Positions 60,657 through 64,000 of a stretch of DNA of 64,000 nt are shown here, in pieces. The notes beneath the pieces are model-generated. The model saw nothing but the letters and a program-made list of their open reading frames with translations. It was not told the origin of the DNA and did not search any database. Both the position numbers and the translations under genes were made by a program. The stretch comes from Pampus argenteus. Lineage: Eukaryota; Chordata; Actinopteri; Scombriformes; Stromateidae. The stretch covers positions 18,412,001 through 18,476,000 of the forward strand of contig CM072876.1 of assembly GCA_036937835.1 (NCBI GenBank), written 5' to 3'. The first letter of the stretch is position 1, and the number at the start of each line of letters is the position of its first letter.

Positions 60657-62546
60657 TTGTTGATGGCAAACATGGTTTTGATTGAAAATATTGCTCCTTG
60701 TTTAAGAAAAACTGTAGTTGTCAGTTTTGGCCTGAGAGAAAGCTATTTTTACAAATGTTACAGTAAAAGCTGCAGGAAGCTCTCAGAAGTGAGTTTTGTG
60801 CTCCTAATCATTAGAAATCAGTTACTTGTTGATGGCAAACATGGTTTTGATTGAAAATATTGCTCCTTGTTTAAGAAAAACTGTAGTTGTCAGTTTTGGC
60901 CTGAGAGAAAGCTATTTTAACAAATGTTACAGTAAAAGCTGCAGGAAGCTCTCAGAAGTGAGTTTTGTGCTCCTAATCATTAGAAATCAGTTACTTGATG
61001 ATAGCACACATGGTTTTGATTGAAAATATTGCTTGTTGTTTAAGAAAAACTGTAGTTGTCAGTTTTGGCCTGAGAGAAAGCTATTTTTTACAAATGTTAC
61101 AGTAAAAACTGCAGGAAGCTCTCAGAAGTAAGTTTTGTGCTCCTAATCATTAGAAATCAGTTACTTGTTGATGGCAAACATGGTTTTGATTGAAAATATT
61201 GCTTGTTGTTTAAGAAAAACTGTAGTTGTCAGTTTTGGCCTGAGAGAAAGCTATTTTTACAAAGGTTACAGTAAAAGCTGCAGGAAGCTCTCAGAAGTGA
61301 GTTTTGTGCTCCTAATCATTAGAAATCAGTTACTTGTTGATGGCAAACATGGTTTTGATTGAAAATATTGCTCCTTGTTTAAGAAAAACTGTAGTTGTTA
61401 GTTTTGGCCTTCTCTCACAGAGAGAAAGCTATTTTTTACAAATGTTACAGTAACAGCTGCAGGAAGCTCTCAGAAGTGAGTTTTGTGCTCCTAATCATTA
61501 GAAATCAGTTACTTGTTGATGGCAAACATGGTTTTGATTGAAAATATTGCTTGTTGTTTAAGAAAAACTGTAGTTGTCAGTTTTGGCCTGAGAGAAAGCT
61601 AGTTTTACAAATGTTACAGTAAAAGCTGCAGGAAGCTCTCAAAAGTGAGTTTTGTGCTCCTAATCATTAGAAATCAGTTACTTGTTGATGGCAAACATGG
61701 TTTTGATTGAAAATATTGCTCCTTGTTTAAGAAAAACTGTAGTTGTCAGTTTTGGCCTTCTCTCACAGAGAGAAAGCTATTTTTTACAAATGTTACAGTA
61801 AAAGCTGGAGGAAGCTCTCAGAAGTGAGTTTTTTGGTCCAAATCATTAGAAATCAGTTACTTGTTGATGGCAAACATGGTTTTGATTGAAAATATTGCTT
61901 GTTGTTTAAGAAAAACTGTAGTTGTCAGTTTTGGCCTGAGAGAAAGCTATTTTTACAAATGTTACAGTAAAAGCTGCAGGAAGCTCTCAGAAGTGAGTTT
62001 TGTGCTCCTTATCATTAGAAATCAGTTACTTGTTGATGGCAAACATGGTTTTGATTGAAAATATTGCTCCTTGCTTAAGAAAAACTGTAGTTGTCAGTTT
62101 TGGCCTTCTCTCGCAGAGAGAAAGCTATTTTTACAAATGTTACAGTAACAGCTGCAGGAAGCTCTCAGAAGTGAGTTTTGTGCTCCTAATCATTAGAAAT
62201 CAGTTACTTGTTGATGGCAAACATGGTTTTGATTGAAAATATTGCTCCTTGTTTAAGAAAAACTGTAGTTGTCAGTTTTGGCCTGAGAGAAAGCTATTTT
62301 TACAAATGTTACAGTAAAAGCTGCAGGAAGCTCTCAGAAGTGAGTTTTGTGCTCCTAATCATTAGAAATCAGTTACTTGTTGATGGCAAACATGGTTTTG
62401 ATTGAAAATATTGCTCCTTGTTTAAAAAAAACTGTAGTTGTCAGTTTTGGCCTGAGAGAAAGCAATTTTTTACAAATGTTACAGTAAAAGCTGCAGGGAG
62501 CTCTCAGAAGTGAGTTTTGTGCTCCTAATCATTAGAAATCAGTTAC
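60657..62546 (+). repeat. 1,890-bp 11-mer HOR, copy 1
   Basis: Eleven monomers (169, 169, 169, 170, 169, 179, 169, 179, 169, 178, 169-170) carry GATGATAGCACACATGG, GTAAAAACTGCAGG with AGAAGTAAG, ACAAAGGTTACAG, GTTGTTAGTTTTGG, AAGCTAGTTTTAC, CTCAAAAGTGAG, GCTGGAGG and CTTGCTTAAG. The same order resumes at 62,547. The stretch just before (59,622-60,656) holds related units in a different order. Confidence 0.83.
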
Positions 62547-64000
62547 TTGTTGATGGCAAACATGGTTTTGATTGAAAATATTGCTTGTTGTTTAAGAAAA
62601 ACTGTAGTTGTCAGTTTTGGCCTGAGAGAAAGCTATTTTTACAAATGTTACAGTAAAAGCTGCAGGAAGCTCTCAGAAGTGAGTTTTGTGCTCCTAATCA
62701 TTAGAAATCAGTTACTTGTTGATGGCAAACATGGTTTTGATTGAAAATATTGCTCCTTGTTTAAGAAAAACTGTAGTTGTCAGTTTTGGCCTGAGAGAAA
62801 GCAATTTTTACAAATGTTACAGTAAAAGCTGCAGGAAGCTCTCAGAAGTGAGTTTTGTGCTCCTAATCATTAGAAATCAGTTACTTGATGATAGCACACA
62901 TGGTTTTGATTGAAAATATTGCTTGTTGTTTAAGAAAAACTGTAGTTGTCAGTTTTGGCCTGAGAGAAAGCTATTTTTTTACAAATGTTACAGTAAAAAC
63001 TGCAGGAAGCTCTCAGAAGTAAGTTTTGTGCTCCTAATCATTAGAAATCAGTTACTTGTTGATGGCAAACATGGTTTTGATTGAAAATATTGCTTGTTGT
63101 TTAAGAAAAACTGTAGTTGTCAGTTTTGGCCTGAGAGAAAGCTATTTTTACAAAGGTTACAGTAAAAGCTGCAGGAAGCTCTCAGAAGTGAGTTTTGTGC
63201 TCCTAATCATTAGAAATCAGTTACTTGTTGATGGCAAACATGGTTTTGATTGAAAATATTGCTCCTTGTTTAAGAAAAACTGTAGTTGTTAGTTTTGGCC
63301 TGAGAGAAAGCTAGTTTTACAAATGTTACAGTAAAAGCTGCAGGAAGCTCTCAAAAGTGAGTTTTGTGCTCCTAATCATTAGAAATCAGTTACTTGTTGA
63401 TGGCAAACATGGTTTTGATTGAAAATATTGCTCCTTGTTTAAGAAAAACTGTAGTTGTCAGTTTTGGCCTTCTCTCACAGAGAGAAAGCTATTTTTTACA
63501 AATGTTACAGTAAAAGCTGGAGGAAGCTCTCAGAAGTGAGTTTTTTGGTCCAAATCATTAGAAATCAGTTACTTGTTGATGGCAAACATGGTTTTGATTG
63601 AAAATATTGCTTGTTGTTTAAGAAAAACTGTAGTTGTCAGTTTTGGCCTGAGAGAAAGCTATTTTTACAAATGTTACAGTAAAAGCTGCAGGAAGCTCTC
63701 AGAAGTGAGTTTTGTGCTCCTTATCATTAGAAATCAGTTACTTGTTGATGGCAAACATGGTTTTGATTGAAAATATTGCTCCTTGCTTAAGAAAAACTGT
63801 AGTTGTCAGTTTTGGCCTTCTCTCGCAGAGAGAAAGCTATTTTTACAAATGTTACAGTAACAGCTGCAGGAAGCTCTCAGAAGTGAGTTTTGTGCTCCTA
63901 ATCATTAGAAATTAGTTACTTGTTGATGGCAAACATGGTTTTGATTGAAAATATTGCTTGTTGTTTAAGAAAAACTGTAGTTGTCAGTTTTGGCCTGAGA
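62547..64000 (+). repeat. 11-mer HOR, copy 2, one monomer shorter and cut by the window end
   Basis: It follows copy 1 at an offset of 1,890-1,891 bp up to about 63,290, then at 1,712 bp. One 179-bp monomer is therefore missing, and the unit at 63,225-63,393 is a hybrid. An extra T gives AGCTATTTTTTTAC near 62,975. Confidence 0.85.
63225..63393 (+). repeat. Chimeric monomer at a one-unit deletion
   Basis: The first part matches the monomer at 61,334 (TGTAGTTGTTAGTTTTGG, offset 1,891) and the second part matches the monomer at 61,513 onward (GAGAGAAAGCTAGTTTTAC, offset 1,712). The switch lies between about 63,290 and 63,302. The joint is exactly in register, which fits homologous unequal crossing-over. 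Confidence 0.85.

Larger units (their letters stand above)
1..64000. repeat. Continuous satellite DNA array (169/178-bp monomers), probable centromeric or pericentromeric
   Basis: Every part of the window is a copy of the same monomer, in one orientation or the other. The long form is 178 bp with about 64 G/C bases (36% GC). The short form is 169 bp. Neighbouring monomers are head to tail with no spacer, and both window ends fall inside monomers, so the array continues beyond them. Each monomer usually has a PstI-type CTGCAG, a CTAATCATTAG dyad, a TTACAGTAA dyad, and a G/C-rich palindrome that is present, decayed or deleted. Near-nucleosomal monomers with HOR organisation are known from centromeres of many animals and plants, so a centromeric or pericentromeric role is inferred, not shown. 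I found no match from memory to alpha satellite or to the Arabidopsis 178-bp repeat, and no CENP-B box. Species and satellite family name are unknown to me. Confidence 0.97.
36255..64000 (+). repeat. Right satellite block, monomers on the plus strand
   Basis: About 158 monomers run on the plus strand from just after the breakpoint to the window end, with constant orientation. Using the TTGTTGATGG motif as the start of each unit, the first complete one begins at 36,384 or 36,562 and the last begins near 63,920. Up to about 48,436 nearly all units are 178 bp. Beyond that, 169-bp and 178-179-bp units alternate. The block carries the same subfamily-diagnostic variants as the left block in opposite orientation, so both derive from one satellite population. 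Confidence 0.97.
48437..64000 (+). repeat. Stratum D: mixed 169/178-bp monomers, outer right layer
   Basis: Short 169-bp monomers alternate with 178-179-bp monomers whose palindrome centre is changed (CTCGCAGAG, CTCACAGAG or CTCGCTGAG). Typical variants are GCTTGTTGTTTAAG, TTTTGTGCTCC, GTAACAGCTGC and, about once per HOR, GATGATAGCACACATGG. The first three are also typical of stratum A in reverse orientation, which makes D its mirror partner. D is organised into much cleaner tandem HORs than A. One 4-monomer patch (56,655-57,348) includes C-type sequence. Confidence 0.88.

Noticed and set aside
81..63915. Hundreds of open reading frames of 60-180 codons with near-identical predicted peptides, on the minus strand left of 36.25 kb and on the plus strand to the right.
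   Set aside because: Each recurs once per monomer, usually starts at a TTG inside the repeat, ends in the next copy, and changes length with 1-bp or 9-bp differences between monomers. No independent gene signals surround them. They are repeat artefacts.
1..64000. CRISPR-like regularity of short conserved blocks.
   Set aside because: There are no unique spacers. The whole 169-178 bp period is conserved, which defines a satellite.
1..64000. Primate alpha satellite (about 171 bp) or Arabidopsis-type 178-bp centromere repeat, on the basis of monomer length.
   Set aside because: The sequence does not resemble either consensus as I recall them, and no CENP-B box is present. Similar length only reflects nucleosome-sized units. 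A frog centromere repeat of similar length came to mind, but I cannot recall its sequence well enough to compare.

Overview
The whole 64 kb window is one uninterrupted satellite DNA array. It is built from about 365 head-to-tail copies of one AT-rich monomer (about 36% GC in the long form). I see no protein-coding gene, RNA gene, transposon or other single-copy sequence. The monomer comes in two main lengths: a long form of 178 bp and a short form of 169 bp, which lacks 9 bp. Variants of 163, 168, 170, 171, 176, 177 and 179 bp also occur. Monomers close to nucleosome length, organised into higher-order repeats (HORs) over tens of kilobases, are typical of centromeric or pericentromeric heterochromatin in a eukaryote. 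I cannot name the species. From memory the monomer is not primate alpha satellite and not the Arabidopsis 178-bp repeat, despite the similar lengths, and no CENP-B box is visible.

Layout. The array reverses direction once. Positions 1 to about 36,253 carry the monomer on the minus strand, and about 36,255 to 64,000 carry it on the plus strand. The switch is a sharp breakpoint between two truncated monomers sharing TGC at 36,252-36,254. The flanking arms form a very long imperfect inverted repeat around a 79-bp centre (36,254-36,332). Sequence types are layered symmetrically around it. The inner layers (stratum B, about 27,560-36,253; stratum C, about 36,255-48,436) consist almost wholly of 178-bp monomers with an intact 17-bp palindrome and share many diagnostic variants. 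The outer layers (stratum A, 1 to about 27,560; stratum D, about 48,437-64,000) mix 169- and 178-bp monomers and carry decayed palindromes.

HORs. Stratum A is a mosaic of shuffled modules: a 6-mer of about 1,039 bp, a 5-mer of about 871 bp, a 3,652-bp repeat period, and an older 2-3 kb block repeated near both ends of the stratum. Stratum B has two copies of a 3.4-3.8 kb unit, each containing a tandem pair of a 713-bp 4-mer. Stratum C has an 890-bp 5-mer and a 1,764-bp 10-mer. Stratum D has a 2,442-bp 14-mer with internally deleted versions, then an 1,890-bp 11-mer. Breakpoints between units fall inside monomers at matching positions, producing chimeric monomers, as expected from unequal crossing-over or gene conversion.

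The many open frames of 60-180 codons are by-products of the repeat and are not annotated as genes. All positions come from reading the sequence and comparing diagnostic variants by eye. No alignment or database search was run.
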